Source: Bacteroidales bacterium
GTDB lineage: Bacteria; Bacteroidota; Bacteroidia; Bacteroidales; JAADJA01
Length of the DNA: 64,000 nucleotides
Direction: 5' to 3'
NCBI GenBank assembly: GCA_020438105.1
Contig: JAGQVE010000002.1
Coordinates: 145,328 to 209,327 of the forward strand
Shown here: piece after piece, positions 18,521 through 29,062 of the stretch
How the letters are laid out: every line of letters starts with the position of its first letter
How positions within the stretch are numbered: the stretch's first letter is position 1
Translations under genes and position numbers: made by a program
The notes under the pieces: generated by a model
Seen by the model: only the letters and a program-made list of their open reading frames with translations
Told to the model about the DNA's origin: nothing
Databases searched by the model: none

Positions 18521-20674
18521 TTATTCATCCTCTTTGCGGGCATTAGCTTCTTTATAATCTGTAATATCGCTCATTACCCGGTAGGCTTCAAGCAGATAAA
18601 CATCTTTCTTCAATGTTTTGATCCAGGCATCCATTCTGGCCATTTTAGAAGTATCGGCTAAAATATCGCGTTTATCAGCATTCACATAATTAATGGTAAG
18701 ACCAAGGGTATCTTTGCCAATCCGGTCATATTTTTCACCTTCTTTTTCACGATCATTAATCAGCTTATTGTATTCATCGTAATTGAGCGTATAGGAAGAG
18801 TTATCGCGAACATCCTGCAACCGTCTGCCATTGGCATCTATCAGGTTAAATACTGAATCGGAAGCGATTCTCTTTTTACTGATCTCAATAATGTAATCCA
18901 TGTCGTAGCTGGCATTCCAGGGAGTGTATTCAACTGCAGAAATTTCGTCAAATGGCATGGGGTAATCCAGATCTTTTTCACCAAAATCCATGTAATTAAA
19001 ATAGTCCGGCATGATAATATCAGGAGTAACTCCTTTCAGTTGTGTTGCATCACCATTGATTCGGTAAAACTTCTGAACGGTCATTTTAAGTGATCCCAGT
19101 TCCTGCATATTGGCTGGTTTTTTAGGCACCATCCGGTCGAGTTCGGTAAAATTCTGTACTGTACCTTTACCATAAGTATGATCATCGCCCATGATAATTG
19201 CCCGGTCGTAGTCCTGCATTGCAGCTGCAAAAATCTCGGAGGCCGATGCACTCACCATATTTACCATTACTACCAAGGGTTTATCAAACTGGATTCTGGA
19301 ATCGGTGTCGTCATAAGTTTTTTTAATTCCTCTCCTGCCCTTCGACTGAACCATAGGACCATCTTCGATAAATAATCCGGCAATCTTAACAACATCTTCC
19401 AATGAACCACCGCCATTATTACGTAAGTCAAAAATCAATCCTACAACATTTTCCTGTTGCAATTTTTCAATTTCCTTTTTTACATCATCATAACAATTCT
19501 TCCCGTTTATCCTCGAAAAATCAACATAAAATGAAGGCAATTTCATATAACCGTATTTATCTCCGGTAGATGGATCTGTAATTATAGCTGATTTCGCATA
19601 GGTTTCTTCCAAAACCACTACATCACGAACAAGCGTAATATCATTGATGCTTCTATCCGGTTTTTTAATAGTAAGCGTTACTTTGGTTCCTTTTTTACCA
19701 CGAATCAGCAACACGGCTTCATCCAAACGCATATCAACCACATCCACCGGCTCCTCGCCCTCCTGTTTTACTTTTAAAATCAAATCACCAACCTCAAGTT
19801 CACCCTGCTTCCACGAAGGGCTGCCCGGAATAATTTTATTTACTTCAATGTATTCATTTTTTTGTGTAAGCTGTGCTCCAATACCTTCCAACTGACCGCT
19901 GAAACGAATATCAAAATTCTCTTTATCCTTGGGTGGAAAATACTCTGAATGCGGATCAAAAACATTTACAAGTGAATTTACATAAACACTTAAACGATCA
20001 TTTTCATCAAGCATATTCATCCGATGAAACCAGTCATCATATCTTTTCAAAATCTTTTCACGGGCTGATTGCTCCAGTTCAGCAAATGATTTTACCACAA
20101 CGGTATCGCTTTCTTTTACGGCTTTATCCTGCTCCTCTTTCATCTCATGAATTCGTGCCATGGTTTCATATTTCAATAACAACCTCCAGCGATCTTTTAA
20201 GTCATTTTTACTTTTAGCAAATTCAGTTTTATCTGCATCAAATTCATAAAATTCATCCTTATTAAAATCAAATGGTTTCGACAAAGCCTCTTTGTAATAT
20301 TCCTGTGCCTCATTTATTCTTTCATTCAAAACATCAACAGATAAATCAAAAAATGTGAAATCGATGTCGTTCATTGCATCATCCAGCGAGTTTTTGTACT
20401 GGTCAAACTGGTCAACATCCTCCTGCAGTAAAAAACGTTTTCCGTAATCAAGCCTGTCAATATATAAAGAATATGCTTTTTCAGAAAATTCATCATTAAT
20501 ATCACCCGGGTTATAATGGCCATTGTTGATAGCAAAGTTGATCACTTTTACCAGCAGGTCTCTTCTTAATTCATCAGTCTCACCTCTGGAAGCAAGTACG
20601 ATTATACTGAGTGAGATAAGGAGTGTAATCACTACTCCAAAATACCTGAAAGTTCTTTTAGTCATATTTATCAT
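18521..20674 (-). CDS. prc: Carboxy-terminal processing protease (Prc/Tsp, S41)
   Basis: A 717-residue protein with an N-terminal membrane/signal segment, an N-terminal helical domain, a PDZ domain (about residues 255-345: GIGAQLTQ, IPGSPSWKQG), and an S41 protease domain. FDLRNNGGGS, SASASEIFAAAM (catalytic Ser) and TYGKGTVQ (catalytic Lys) are visible. A C-terminal DUF3340-like tail follows. Tsp-type proteases trim or degrade periplasmic proteins from the C-terminus. The start could also be Met4. The gene is convergent with 17116-18507 (13-base gap, no terminator visible) and divergent from the PHP-like gene. Length matches Prc. Confidence 0.92.
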   Translation of the reverse strand: MINMTKRTFRYFGVVITLLISLSIIVLASRGETDELRRDLLVKVINFAINNGHYNPGDINDEFSEKAYSLYIDRLDYGKRFLLQEDVDQFDQYKNSLDDAMNDIDFTFFDLSVDVLNERINEAQEYYKEALSKPFDFNKDEFYEFDADKTEFAKSKNDLKDRWRLLLKYETMARIHEMKEEQDKAVKESDTVVVKSFAELEQSAREKILKRYDDWFHRMNMLDENDRLSVYVNSLVNVFDPHSEYFPPKDKENFDIRFSGQLEGIGAQLTQKNEYIEVNKIIPGSPSWKQGELEVGDLILKVKQEGEEPVDVVDMRLDEAVLLIRGKKGTKVTLTIKKPDRSINDITLVRDVVVLEETYAKSAIITDPSTGDKYGYMKLPSFYVDFSRINGKNCYDDVKKEIEKLQQENVVGLIFDLRNNGGGSLEDVVKIAGLFIEDGPMVQSKGRRGIKKTYDDTDSRIQFDKPLVVMVNMVSASASEIFAAAMQDYDRAIIMGDDHTYGKGTVQNFTELDRMVPKKPANMQELGSLKMTVQKFYRINGDATQLKGVTPDIIMPDYFNYMDFGEKDLDYPMPFDEISAVEYTPWNASYDMDYIIEISKKRIASDSVFNLIDANGRRLQDVRDNSSYTLNYDEYNKLINDREKEGEKYDRIGKDTLGLTINYVNADKRDILADTSKMARMDAWIKTLKKDVYLLEAYRVMSDITDYKEANARKEDE

Positions 20675-20854
20675 TTTGTAATTGGGAAATCATTGTAAAC
20701 GTGTAAAATTAAGCATTACACGAAATAAATACGTGTAATGATGTTAAATGTTGTTAATCGACCTTATTTTATTTATGAACCTGCAAATCCACATTTTGTT
20801 TACACCGCAATGATTTTAAAGTATTTTTACCACCTAATTCCTTTTGAATAACAT

Positions 20855-22063
20855 ATGCGCACAATTTTCAAAATAATCTTTTTCTTTCTCAAGGCACTGG
20901 GCCTGTTGATCCTGATGCTGGTACTGGTTTTCGTCATTAAATATATTAGCTGTCCGATTTTTAGTTTTCAGCCAGGAAAACCTTTTGAAGGAGAATTGAT
21001 CTACAATCCCTACCAGGACCTGAATCCTAACCATTGGCACAAAGGCAATTTTCAGGTACAATCCAGGGCCTGGGGTGGCATAACTTCAGGTAGTGGCAAT
21101 AGTAATGAGGATATTTACAAAGTTTATAAAAATCTTGGCTACGAAATTATTGCAACTTCAGACTATCAGCGGATCAATCGTTTTCAGCTAGATGAACCTG
21201 GTTATATACCCGTTTACGAGCATGGTTATAGCATTCCGAAAACACATCAGGTATTAATTGGTGCCAACCGGGTGCTTTGGAAGGATTACCCGTTTTTCCA
21301 AACCATTCATAACAAACAAAATATCATCAATAAGCTGCGGCCAGATAACCAATTGATATTTCTTGCACACCCTAAACTCAGAGATGGCTATACCATCCAC
21401 GACATGCGGCTTTTGGCTAACTATGATGGCATCGAAGTGCTGAATAATTACCGCACTTCAAATGAGCATTGGGACGCAGCTTTATCGGCAGGTAATTACG
21501 TTACCCTGATTGGCAACGATGATGCACATGACATATCAAATCCTGACGAAATCGGACATCATTGTACCTTGATCAATAGTCCCGGTTTAAGCCAACAAAA
21601 TATTATTAAAGAATTAAAATCAGGCCGGTCAATTGGTGTAAAAATCTGGCGCCCCTTAGGTGAAACAATGGAAGCAAAGATAAAACGTACAAGCACCCTG
21701 CCTGTTTTGAAAAAAGCCCAACTTGAGGACCATGAATTCCTTATTGAAACTGACTCAGTTATCAGGGAAGTTAGATTTATTGGTCAGAACGGCGAATTGT
21801 TAAAGACTTCGGTTTTACCTTTTTCAGCAGTTTATACTTTTACGGATAAAGATTCGTATGTAAGAGCTGAGATTGAATTTGAAAACCAAATTACCTTTTA
21901 CCTGAATCCTGTTTGTCGTTATGATGGTAATAGTCCTGCTAAAATGAAAGCACCCGAAATTGATTTATACCGTACCTGGCTTCTCCGGGTAATCGGGTTT
22001 GCAACATTAGGGTTTCTCCTGGTAAATTACCTAAAATTAAGAAAAAGAAGGAAAATGGCTTAA
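20855..22063 (+). CDS. Membrane-anchored PHP-domain-like protein with altered metal motifs
   Basis: A 402-residue protein with membrane helices at both ends (about residues 8-32 and 376-392) and a PHP-phosphoesterase-like core. The usual first metal motif H-x-H is replaced by Q67-V-Q69 (KGNFQVQS), and the usual Asp-His of the next motif is Asp103-Tyr104 (TSDY). His172 (LAHP) and the later NDDAH are kept. The family normally hydrolyses phosphoester bonds with three bound metals; with these changes activity is doubtful and a binding role is possible. It is flanked by the divergent prc and the convergent infB (9-base gap). Confidence in the gene is high, in its function low. Confidence 0.72.
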   Translation: MRTIFKIIFFFLKALGLLILMLVLVFVIKYISCPIFSFQPGKPFEGELIYNPYQDLNPNHWHKGNFQVQSRAWGGITSGSGNSNEDIYKVYKNLGYEIIATSDYQRINRFQLDEPGYIPVYEHGYSIPKTHQVLIGANRVLWKDYPFFQTIHNKQNIINKLRPDNQLIFLAHPKLRDGYTIHDMRLLANYDGIEVLNNYRTSNEHWDAALSAGNYVTLIGNDDAHDISNPDEIGHHCTLINSPGLSQQNIIKELKSGRSIGVKIWRPLGETMEAKIKRTSTLPVLKKAQLEDHEFLIETDSVIREVRFIGQNGELLKTSVLPFSAVYTFTDKDSYVRAEIEFENQITFYLNPVCRYDGNSPAKMKAPEIDLYRTWLLRVIGFATLGFLLVNYLKLRKRRKMA

Positions 22064-22072
22064 TGCCTGGAT

Positions 22073-25000
22073 TTACAGGGTCTTTTTAACTTCCACCTCC
22101 TCGTATCCTTCGATGATGTCACCAACTTTGATATCGTTGAAATTTTCAATATTCAAACCGCACTCATAACCCGACTTCACTTCTTTTACATCATCCTTGA
22201 ATCGCTTGAGAGAGCCAAGTAATCCGGTGTAAACTACAATACCATCGCGGATAACACGAACTTTAGTTTTACGGGTTATCATTCCGTCAAGCACATAACA
22301 ACCTGCAACTGTTCCAACCTTGGTAATTTTAAATACATCCCTGACTTCTACATTACACACAATCTTTTCTTCAATATCCGGGGAAAGCATACCTTCCATG
22401 GCCGCTTTAATCTCTTCGATTGCCTGGTAAATTATAGAGTAGAGCCTGATATCGATCTGCTCAGCTTCAGCCAACTTACGTGCCCCAACGGATGGACGCA
22501 CCTGGAAGGCTACAATTACCGCATCAGATGCAGATGCAAGCATAACATCAGTTTCAGTTACCTGGCCCACCGATTTATGTATAATATTTACCTGTATTTG
22601 CTCATTGGACAATTTCAGCAATGAATCGGATAATGCCTCCACAGAACCATCAACATCACCTTTAACAATGATATTTAATTCTTTAAAATCGCCAATGGCA
22701 ATCCTGCGTCCAATTTCATCGAGGGTAATGTGTTTTTGGGTACGCATTCCCTGTTCACGCTGTAATTGCGTTCTTTTGGTGGCAATTGCCTTGGCCTCTT
22801 TTTCATCACGCATTACATTAAAGACATCACCCGCCTGAGGTGCGCCATTCAATCCAAGCAACAGAACAGGAGCAGAAGGACCAGCTTCGGTAATTTTTTG
22901 ATTTCTTTCGTTGTACATCGCTTTTACCCGGCCCATTGTGGAACCTGCCAGGACCACATCGCCATTGCGCAAAGTTCCATCCTGTACAAGCATTTTTGCA
23001 ATGTAACCTCTTCCTTTATCCAGTGAACTTTCAATAACAGTTCCTTTTGCCAATTTGTTTGGGTTGGCTTTAAGATCTTGCAATTCAGCTTCCAATAATA
23101 CTTTTTCAAGCAGTTCTTCAATATTTACCCCCTGCTTGGCCGAAACCTCCTGGCTTTGGAATTTACCACCCCAATCTTCTACCAGAATATTCATCTTCGA
23201 AAGCTCTTCCTTAACTTTTTCAGGATTTGCAGCGGGTTTATCAATTTTATTAATAGCAAATACAATGGGAACACCGGCAGCCTGTGCGTGATTGATTGCC
23301 TCAACAGTTTGTGGCATCACATTATCATCCGCAGCCACAACAATGATGGCAACGTCAGTAACACTTGCACCACGTGCACGCATGGCGGTAAAAGCCTCGT
23401 GACCGGGAGTATCAAGGAAGGTGATTCTTCTTCCGTCATTCAGTACAACTTCATAAGCTCCAATATGCTGGGTAATACCACCAGCCTCTCCGGCTACCAC
23501 ATTACTTTTCCGGATATGGTCAAGTAATTTGGTTTTTCCATGATCAACATGCCCCATCACAGTTACAATAGGTGCCCTTGGTTCGAGATCCTCGGGATTA
23601 TCCTCCCCTTCTTCAACTTCTGAAATGGCTTCAGCCACATCCACGCTCACAAATTCAACCTTGTAACCAAATTCTTCGGCAACAAGCGACAAGGTTTCCG
23701 CATCAAGCCGCTGATTGATTGATACAAAAAGCCCCAAAGTCATACAGGTAGAAATTACCTGGGTAACCGGAACATTCATCATGTTTGCCAATTCGTTTGC
23801 AGTAACAAATTCTGTTACCTTGAGAATATTTTTTTCCTGTTCTTGTTTTTCAAGTTCACGCTGACGGCTTTCGCTGAACGACTGTCGTTTTTCACGGCGG
23901 TGTTTTACGGCTTTTGATTTACCACCACCAGTGAGTTTTGCAAGCGTTTCTTTGATTTGTTGCTGTATATCTTCTTCTTTAATATCCGGGCGTTCCCTGT
24001 CGCGCCTGCCACGACGACCTTTGGGCTTACCTTTTCCGGCATCGCCTCTATTGTCGTGCTGTTCATGCTGCTGTTGTCCTCCCCCTTCGGAACCTTTTTG
24101 AATCCGTTTCCGCTTTTTCTTCTTACGTGATGAAATATTATCATCTTTAGAACTTGCCACCGGTTTTTTCTCCCGTTTTTTCTCTTCGGGTAACTCAATT
24201 TTATCTACGATCTTCGGTCCGGTTAATTTCGTAAATTGAGTTTTTATAAAGTTCGACTCCCTTTTCGGTTCTTCAACCGCAGGCTTTTCCTCAGGTTTGG
24301 GTGGTATAACTTCTTCTTTTTTAACTTCTGGCTTTTCAGTTTTAAATTCTTGTTCCTGTGCAGGCTTCTCTACTTTCGTTTCTCGTTCCCTTCCAATCTC
24401 ACGTTGCTTTCTCTTTTCTTCACGCTCTTTTTTCTTTTCCGCAGCAGATTTACGATCCGGTTTGGTTTTCATATTCATATTATCCAAATCGATCTTTCCA
24501 AGAACCCTGGGAGTTAATCCATCATGCTCTTCTTCGACTGTTTCAGCAACAACCTCTGGCTCAGCTGCTTTTTCAACCTTTTCTTCAGGTTCAGGAACAA
24601 CTTCGGTTTTTTCTTCCTCAGCTATTACCTTTTCTGATGGTTCTTCAACCTTATCTTCAACTTGCGGTTTTTCTTTCTCAGCTTTGGGTTCTGTTTCTTC
24701 TATGACAACTGGTTTGGGTTCAGGTTTTGTCTCAGCAGGAACAGGTTCTTTTTGCTCAGCTTTTATTTCTGATTTCGAGATACTTGTATCCTTGATAAAC
24801 ACTTCATCAAAATCATCATCCTGATCCAAATCAGGCCGGAGATGGATATTATCATCAATACTGATAGTGTGATGATCTGAGTAATCCAAACCGATCTTTT
24901 TTGCTTCCTCTTTCACCGATTTCTGGCCCTGGAATTTTTCCTCCAGCATCACGTACATATCAGGAGTTAGCTTGGTATTGGGGCTGGCAACAATAGTTAC

Positions 25001-25096
25001 ACCCTTTTTACCAAGAAATTCCACGATGGTGCTGATGCCCACATTGAATTCTCGAGCTGCTTTGCTAAGCCTTATCGGTTTGTCAGTTTCTGCCAT
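22073..25096 (-). CDS. infB: Translation initiation factor IF-2
   Basis: A 1007-residue IF-2 with a winged N-terminal IF2N domain (residues 1-55), a long Glu/Lys/Pro-rich linker (about 110-400), a second IF2N domain, and the GTPase domain (GHVDHGKT near 510, [12 protein letters not shown]), followed by domains II, III and IV. It brings initiator tRNA to the 30S subunit. It is the last gene of rimP-nusA-infB, 56 bases after nusA. The long charged linker is common in Bacteroidota IF-2. The linker gives long Ser-rich open frames on the other strand, which are artefacts. Confidence 0.97.
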   Translation of the reverse strand: MAETDKPIRLSKAAREFNVGISTIVEFLGKKGVTIVASPNTKLTPDMYVMLEEKFQGQKSVKEEAKKIGLDYSDHHTISIDDNIHLRPDLDQDDDFDEVFIKDTSISKSEIKAEQKEPVPAETKPEPKPVVIEETEPKAEKEKPQVEDKVEEPSEKVIAEEEKTEVVPEPEEKVEKAAEPEVVAETVEEEHDGLTPRVLGKIDLDNMNMKTKPDRKSAAEKKKEREEKRKQREIGRERETKVEKPAQEQEFKTEKPEVKKEEVIPPKPEEKPAVEEPKRESNFIKTQFTKLTGPKIVDKIELPEEKKREKKPVASSKDDNISSRKKKKRKRIQKGSEGGGQQQHEQHDNRGDAGKGKPKGRRGRRDRERPDIKEEDIQQQIKETLAKLTGGGKSKAVKHRREKRQSFSESRQRELEKQEQEKNILKVTEFVTANELANMMNVPVTQVISTCMTLGLFVSINQRLDAETLSLVAEEFGYKVEFVSVDVAEAISEVEEGEDNPEDLEPRAPIVTVMGHVDHGKTKLLDHIRKSNVVAGEAGGITQHIGAYEVVLNDGRRITFLDTPGHEAFTAMRARGASVTDVAIIVVAADDNVMPQTVEAINHAQAAGVPIVFAINKIDKPAANPEKVKEELSKMNILVEDWGGKFQSQEVSAKQGVNIEELLEKVLLEAELQDLKANPNKLAKGTVIESSLDKGRGYIAKMLVQDGTLRNGDVVLAGSTMGRVKAMYNERNQKITEAGPSAPVLLLGLNGAPQAGDVFNVMRDEKEAKAIATKRTQLQREQGMRTQKHITLDEIGRRIAIGDFKELNIIVKGDVDGSVEALSDSLLKLSNEQIQVNIIHKSVGQVTETDVMLASASDAVIVAFQVRPSVGARKLAEAEQIDIRLYSIIYQAIEEIKAAMEGMLSPDIEEKIVCNVEVRDVFKITKVGTVAGCYVLDGMITRKTKVRVIRDGIVVYTGLLGSLKRFKDDVKEVKSGYECGLNIENFNDIKVGDIIEGYEEVEVKKTL

Positions 25097-25152
25097 AAAA
25101 ACCTTCTAAAATAATATCTTAATTTTTCTAAAATTCGCTAAAGTAGTACATT

Positions 25153-26388
25153 TTATTCAAACTCCTCTTGCAGTATCCTGATTACCTCTTTGATGGTTTC
25201 TTCCTCCAAATCGGTTCTTTTTACCAGGTCAGCAATATCCAGATCGAGCACACTTTTTGCAGTATCACAGCCAATGGCTTTGAATTCTTCAATGATCCAC
25301 TGATCGATTTCATCTGAGAATTCCTGCAAATCAACATCCTCTGCATCTATATCACTTTCGCGGAACACATCAATTTCATATCCGGTCAGTTTTCCGGCCA
25401 GTTTAATATTAAAACCGCCTTTGCCAATAGCCAGGGAAACCTGATCAGGTTTGAGGTAAACTTCAGCCCGTTTTTCGTCTTCCACAATATTGGTTGACGA
25501 TATTTTTGCCGGGCTCAAAGCCCTTTGAATATAAAGTACAGGATTATTGGTAAAATTAATTACATCAATGTTTTCATTCTTCAATTCCCGCACAATGCCG
25601 TGGATTCGCGAGCCTTTCATACCCACACATGCACCTACAGGATCAATTCTGTCGTCGTATGATTCAACTGCAATTTTAGCCCGCTCACCAGGAACACGCA
25701 CGATGTTTCGAATGGTGATCAGTCCATCAAAAACCTCTGGGACCTCAGATTCAAAGAGACGTTCGAGGAAAACAGGTGAGGTTCTTGACAATATAATTGC
25801 CGGTGTATTATTACGCATTTCAACTTTAGAAACAACTGCGCGAATGGTATCACCCTTCCTGTAAAAATCAGAAGGAATCTGCTCCGATTTCGGAAGAATC
25901 AATTCAATCCCTTCATCGTCAAGCACAAGAATTTCCTTTTTCCACACCTGGTAAACTTCGCCGGTAATGATCTCACCAATGCGTTCTTTGTATTTTTTAT
26001 ACACATTGTCTTTTTCGTATTCCTGTATTTTCGACATCAGGTTTTGCCTGATAGATAAAATATCACGACGGCCAAAATCAAGCATCTTGATCTCTTCAGA
26101 AACTTCCTCCCCTACTTCAAAATCAGGCTCAATTTTAATGGCTTCAGAATAAGGTATCTGAAGATTTTCATCCTCCACGTCATCATCTTCAACTATCGCA
26201 CGATTTCTCCATATCTCGAGGTCACCGGTGTCGATATTAACAATAATGTCGAAGTTTTCATCTGTACCAAATCGCTTGGCTAACATGTGTCTGAAAACAT
26301 CCTCAAGGATCCGCATCATCGTTTCACGTTCGATGTTTTTGAATTCCTTAAATTCTGAAAAGGTCTCGACAAGATTTATGTGTTCCAT
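25153..26388 (-). CDS. nusA: Transcription termination/antitermination factor NusA
   Basis: A 411-residue NusA with the N-terminal polymerase-binding domain, S1 domain (about 135-205) and two KH domains (GACVGMKGSRIHGIVREL; KPDQVSLAIGKGGFNIK). It lacks the C-terminal acidic repeats of the E. coli protein, as most non-gammaproteobacterial NusA do. It modulates pausing, termination and antitermination. It sits between rimP (25-base gap) and infB. The terminator-like hairpin in the operon leader makes autoregulation by NusA a reasonable guess. Confidence 0.97.
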   Translation of the reverse strand: MEHINLVETFSEFKEFKNIERETMMRILEDVFRHMLAKRFGTDENFDIIVNIDTGDLEIWRNRAIVEDDDVEDENLQIPYSEAIKIEPDFEVGEEVSEEIKMLDFGRRDILSIRQNLMSKIQEYEKDNVYKKYKERIGEIITGEVYQVWKKEILVLDDEGIELILPKSEQIPSDFYRKGDTIRAVVSKVEMRNNTPAIILSRTSPVFLERLFESEVPEVFDGLITIRNIVRVPGERAKIAVESYDDRIDPVGACVGMKGSRIHGIVRELKNENIDVINFTNNPVLYIQRALSPAKISSTNIVEDEKRAEVYLKPDQVSLAIGKGGFNIKLAGKLTGYEIDVFRESDIDAEDVDLQEFSDEIDQWIIEEFKAIGCDTAKSVLDLDIADLVKRTDLEEETIKEVIRILQEEFE

Positions 26389-26413
26389 TTTTATAATAGT
26401 ACTTTATTGTTAG

Positions 26414-26869
26414 CTACTTAAATGATATTTCAGGCTTCACTGTTTTGATTTCTTCAAATTTAAAATCTGCCTGCGTTTTAGTTTTCGCTTTTTTATCTGC
26501 CTTATATTCCACTTTTATCCCTTCATCATCTACTGAAAGCAAAGTGGCTTTTAACTTTTGACCATCATTCAGGGATATCCTGATTTCTCTGCCCACATAT
26601 TTTTTGTATTGCCTGAGCAATTTAAATGGGGAATCAAGCCCAGGAGAGCTCACACGAAGTTCGTAATCTTCTTCATCCCTGTCGAAAGCCGATTCAATCA
26701 ACCTGCTGACCTGAACACACTCACCAATGCTGATCCCGTTGTCACCGTCAACATATACATCAATCACATTGGTGGAGGATATTTCGATATCAACTAAAAA
26801 CTTATCACTCCCTTCCAGATGATTTAAAACGATTTCTTCTATTTTAACTTTATTCAGCATTTTGTCCAA
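26414..26869 (-). CDS. rimP: Ribosome maturation factor RimP
   Basis: A 151-residue RimP with the conserved ELRVSSPGLDSPF motif at the junction of its two domains. It assists maturation of the 30S subunit. It is the first gene of the conserved rimP-nusA-infB operon. The N-terminus MDKMLNKVKIEE offers Met1 or Met4 as start; the hairpin at 26875-26894 ends only 5 bases before the first ATG, so it could affect translation of this gene as well as transcription. Confidence 0.95.
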   Translation of the reverse strand: MDKMLNKVKIEEIVLNHLEGSDKFLVDIEISSTNVIDVYVDGDNGISIGECVQVSRLIESAFDRDEEDYELRVSSPGLDSPFKLLRQYKKYVGREIRISLNDGQKLKATLLSVDDEGIKVEYKADKKAKTKTQADFKFEEIKTVKPEISFK

Positions 26870-26874
26870 TAAAA

Positions 26875-26894
26875 GAGGGGACTAATGCCCCCTC
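26875..26894 (-). promoter_or_regulatory. Terminator-like hairpin in the rimP-nusA-infB leader
   Basis: Read on the minus strand, GAGGGG and CCCCTC form a 6-bp GC-rich stem with an 8-base loop, followed by TTTTATT and then the rimP ATG. It has the form of a weak intrinsic terminator or attenuator placed at the ribosome-binding region of rimP. Confidence 0.6.
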
Positions 26895-26955
26895 AACTCA
26901 TGTTTCCTATCGTTGATCGCTCGTTTGCGATATAATTGCGTTCTAAAAAGCGGTG

Positions 26956-26963
26956 CAAAGATA
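26956..26963 (-). promoter_or_regulatory. Bacteroidota -7 box (TATCTTTG) for rimP-nusA-infB
   Basis: TATCTTTG followed by CACCGC on the minus strand is a very good TAnnTTTG element. A start about 7 bases on gives a leader of roughly 80 bases ending in the hairpin before rimP. No good -33 TTTG is seen at the usual distance. Confidence 0.7.
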
Positions 26964-27003
26964 AATATTTATTTTGAAAAAAATATTTTATCCAAACTTT
27001 ATT

Positions 27004-29043
27004 TTAATTCAATGAGTTCAGAAATCCCAGTACCTTTTTACTCACCTGCGCACCTGAAAACCCAAACTTTTCATCCAACACCTTGTAGGGAGCAGAGTAC
27101 CCAAAATGATCAAGGCCGAAAACAAAACCATTATCGCCCACCAATCCTTGCATTGTAACCGGCAGCCCTGCTGTTAATGCAAATATGGGTTTACCTTTTG
27201 GCAGTACTTTAAGTTGATAAGCCTTTTCCTGTTCCCTGAATAAACCCTCAGAAATAACTGAAACAACCTGTGAATCAATTCCATTATTTTTTAAAATAGC
27301 TGCCGTATCAATAAGGGTGCTCACTTCTGAACCACTGGCAACCAAAATTACATCTGCAATGCTTTCAGCTGACAAAGCTATATAAGCACCTTTTTCAGCA
27401 TATTTTGCCCTGCTAAAAGAATCACCATTCCCGTTCACTGGCAGATTATTAATGTTCTGTCTTGATAGGATCAGTCCCGTTGGAGTATAAACATTTTCCA
27501 TGGCCATTTTCCAGGCTACACGGGTTTCTTCTGCATCCGCAGGACGAAGTACCAGCATACTGTTTTTACCATCATGGTTTTTGAGCCTTTCCAGCAACCT
27601 TAATTGTGCTTCCTGCTCAACAGGCTGGTGCGTTGGTCCATCTTCCCCTACCCTGAACGAATCATGTGTCCACACATATTTTACCGGCAACTGCATAAGT
27701 GCAGCCATTCGAATGGCCGGTTTCATATAATCTGAAAAGGCAAAAAAGGTACCACACACTGGGATTACATAACTCAGTGCCATTCCATTTGCAAGTGCTG
27801 CCATCGTTAACTCCGATACCCCGGCATGCAGAAATGCACCTGAGAAGTCGCCCTTTTTGATCGTGCTGCTGTTTTTTAGGAATCCATCCGTTTTATCTGA
27901 ATTTGCCAAATCGGCTGACATTACGATCATATTTTCGAATGCTTTTGCAAAATGAACCAGAACAGCACTGGAAGCAGCACGAGTGGCAATATTTTCTTTG
28001 ATCTCTATATTGGCAAAGTCAATAACAGGAATTTCTCCGGCCAATATTTTCATTAATTTATCGGCTAATTCGGGATTTGCCACTTTCCAGTCATGGTATT
28101 CCTTTTCTTTTGATTTTACCATCTCCCGTTTTTCAGAATTTACCCGGTTATACAATTCTTCCGTTTCCCGTAATTTTGCAAATGGATTTTCAGGATCTCC
28201 GCCCAGATTTAATATCGTATTATGAACATCTGCACCAGCGGCACTCAGAGGTTGTCCGTGCGTTGAGACCATTCCTTCAAAACTTTCATTTTGAGCTGTC
28301 CGGGCCCCTTTTCCCATCACGGTTCGGCCAATAATAAGCACCGGCTTTTCATTTTCCTGCTGAGCTTTCATCAGCGCTCCCCTTATCTCATCAGGATCAT
28401 TGCCATTAATGGTCATAACACGCCATCCCCAGGCAATGTATTTTGTAGCGGTATCCTCAGTACTTACTTCATCCACCTTGGTTGATAGTTGCACATCGTT
28501 AGCATCGTAAAACATAACCAGGTTATTCAAGCCTAAAAATCCGGCTATCCTCCCGGCTCCTTGTGATATTTCTTCCTGAATACCTCCATCAGAAATAAAA
28601 GTGTATGTTTTATGCGACATCCAATCACCAAACCTTGCTGCTAAAAATCTTTCAGCTATCGCTGATCCCACCGCCATCACATGCCCCTGACCCAATGGTC
28701 CGGATGTATTTTCAACGCCACGTTTTACATCCAGTTCAGGATGTCCGGGTGTGGGACTACCCCATTGCCTGAAATTTTCGAGATCATCCTGAGTGAATGT
28801 ACCCACTAGATGCAACATGGAATACAACATGGACGACATGTGGCCGGGATCAAGGAAAAACCTGTCGCGAAATGGCCATGCAAGGTCATCCGGATTATAG
28901 TTCAGGAATTCGGCATAAAGTAAATTTATAAAATCAGCACCACCCATTGCACCTCCCGGATGCCCTGAGTTGGCCTTTTCAACCATCGATAGTGCCAATA
29001 CTCTGATATTATCAGCAGCTTTTGTTAAAATGGAATTCTCCAT
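27004..29043 (-). CDS. tkt: Transketolase
   Basis: A 679-residue single-chain transketolase with the ThDP-binding N-terminal half (SGHPGGAMGGAD, DPGHMSSMLY, TSGPLGQG), the pyrimidine domain and the C-terminal domain (HDSFRVGEDGPTHQPVEQ). It moves two-carbon units between sugar phosphates in the pentose phosphate pathway. The usual GDG of the diphosphate motif is Ser151-Asp152-Gly153 here (ISDGGIQEE). It follows pdxB after 19 bases; erythrose-4-phosphate made by transketolase feeds the pathway PdxB belongs to, so the pairing is sensible. No terminator is seen between its stop and the rimP promoter. Confidence 0.94.
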   Translation of the reverse strand: MENSILTKAADNIRVLALSMVEKANSGHPGGAMGGADFINLLYAEFLNYNPDDLAWPFRDRFFLDPGHMSSMLYSMLHLVGTFTQDDLENFRQWGSPTPGHPELDVKRGVENTSGPLGQGHVMAVGSAIAERFLAARFGDWMSHKTYTFISDGGIQEEISQGAGRIAGFLGLNNLVMFYDANDVQLSTKVDEVSTEDTATKYIAWGWRVMTINGNDPDEIRGALMKAQQENEKPVLIIGRTVMGKGARTAQNESFEGMVSTHGQPLSAAGADVHNTILNLGGDPENPFAKLRETEELYNRVNSEKREMVKSKEKEYHDWKVANPELADKLMKILAGEIPVIDFANIEIKENIATRAASSAVLVHFAKAFENMIVMSADLANSDKTDGFLKNSSTIKKGDFSGAFLHAGVSELTMAALANGMALSYVIPVCGTFFAFSDYMKPAIRMAALMQLPVKYVWTHDSFRVGEDGPTHQPVEQEAQLRLLERLKNHDGKNSMLVLRPADAEETRVAWKMAMENVYTPTGLILSRQNINNLPVNGNGDSFSRAKYAEKGAYIALSAESIADVILVASGSEVSTLIDTAAILKNNGIDSQVVSVISEGLFREQEKAYQLKVLPKGKPIFALTAGLPVTMQGLVGDNGFVFGLDHFGYSAPYKVLDEKFGFSGAQVSKKVLGFLNSLN

Positions 29044-29062
29044 CAGAAAATTAAATATTTAA

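Noticed and set aside
24297..24824. Ser-rich open frame of 175 codons on the plus strand
   Set aside because: It mirrors the Glu/Lys/Pro-rich linker of infB, has no start context and does not resemble a protein family.
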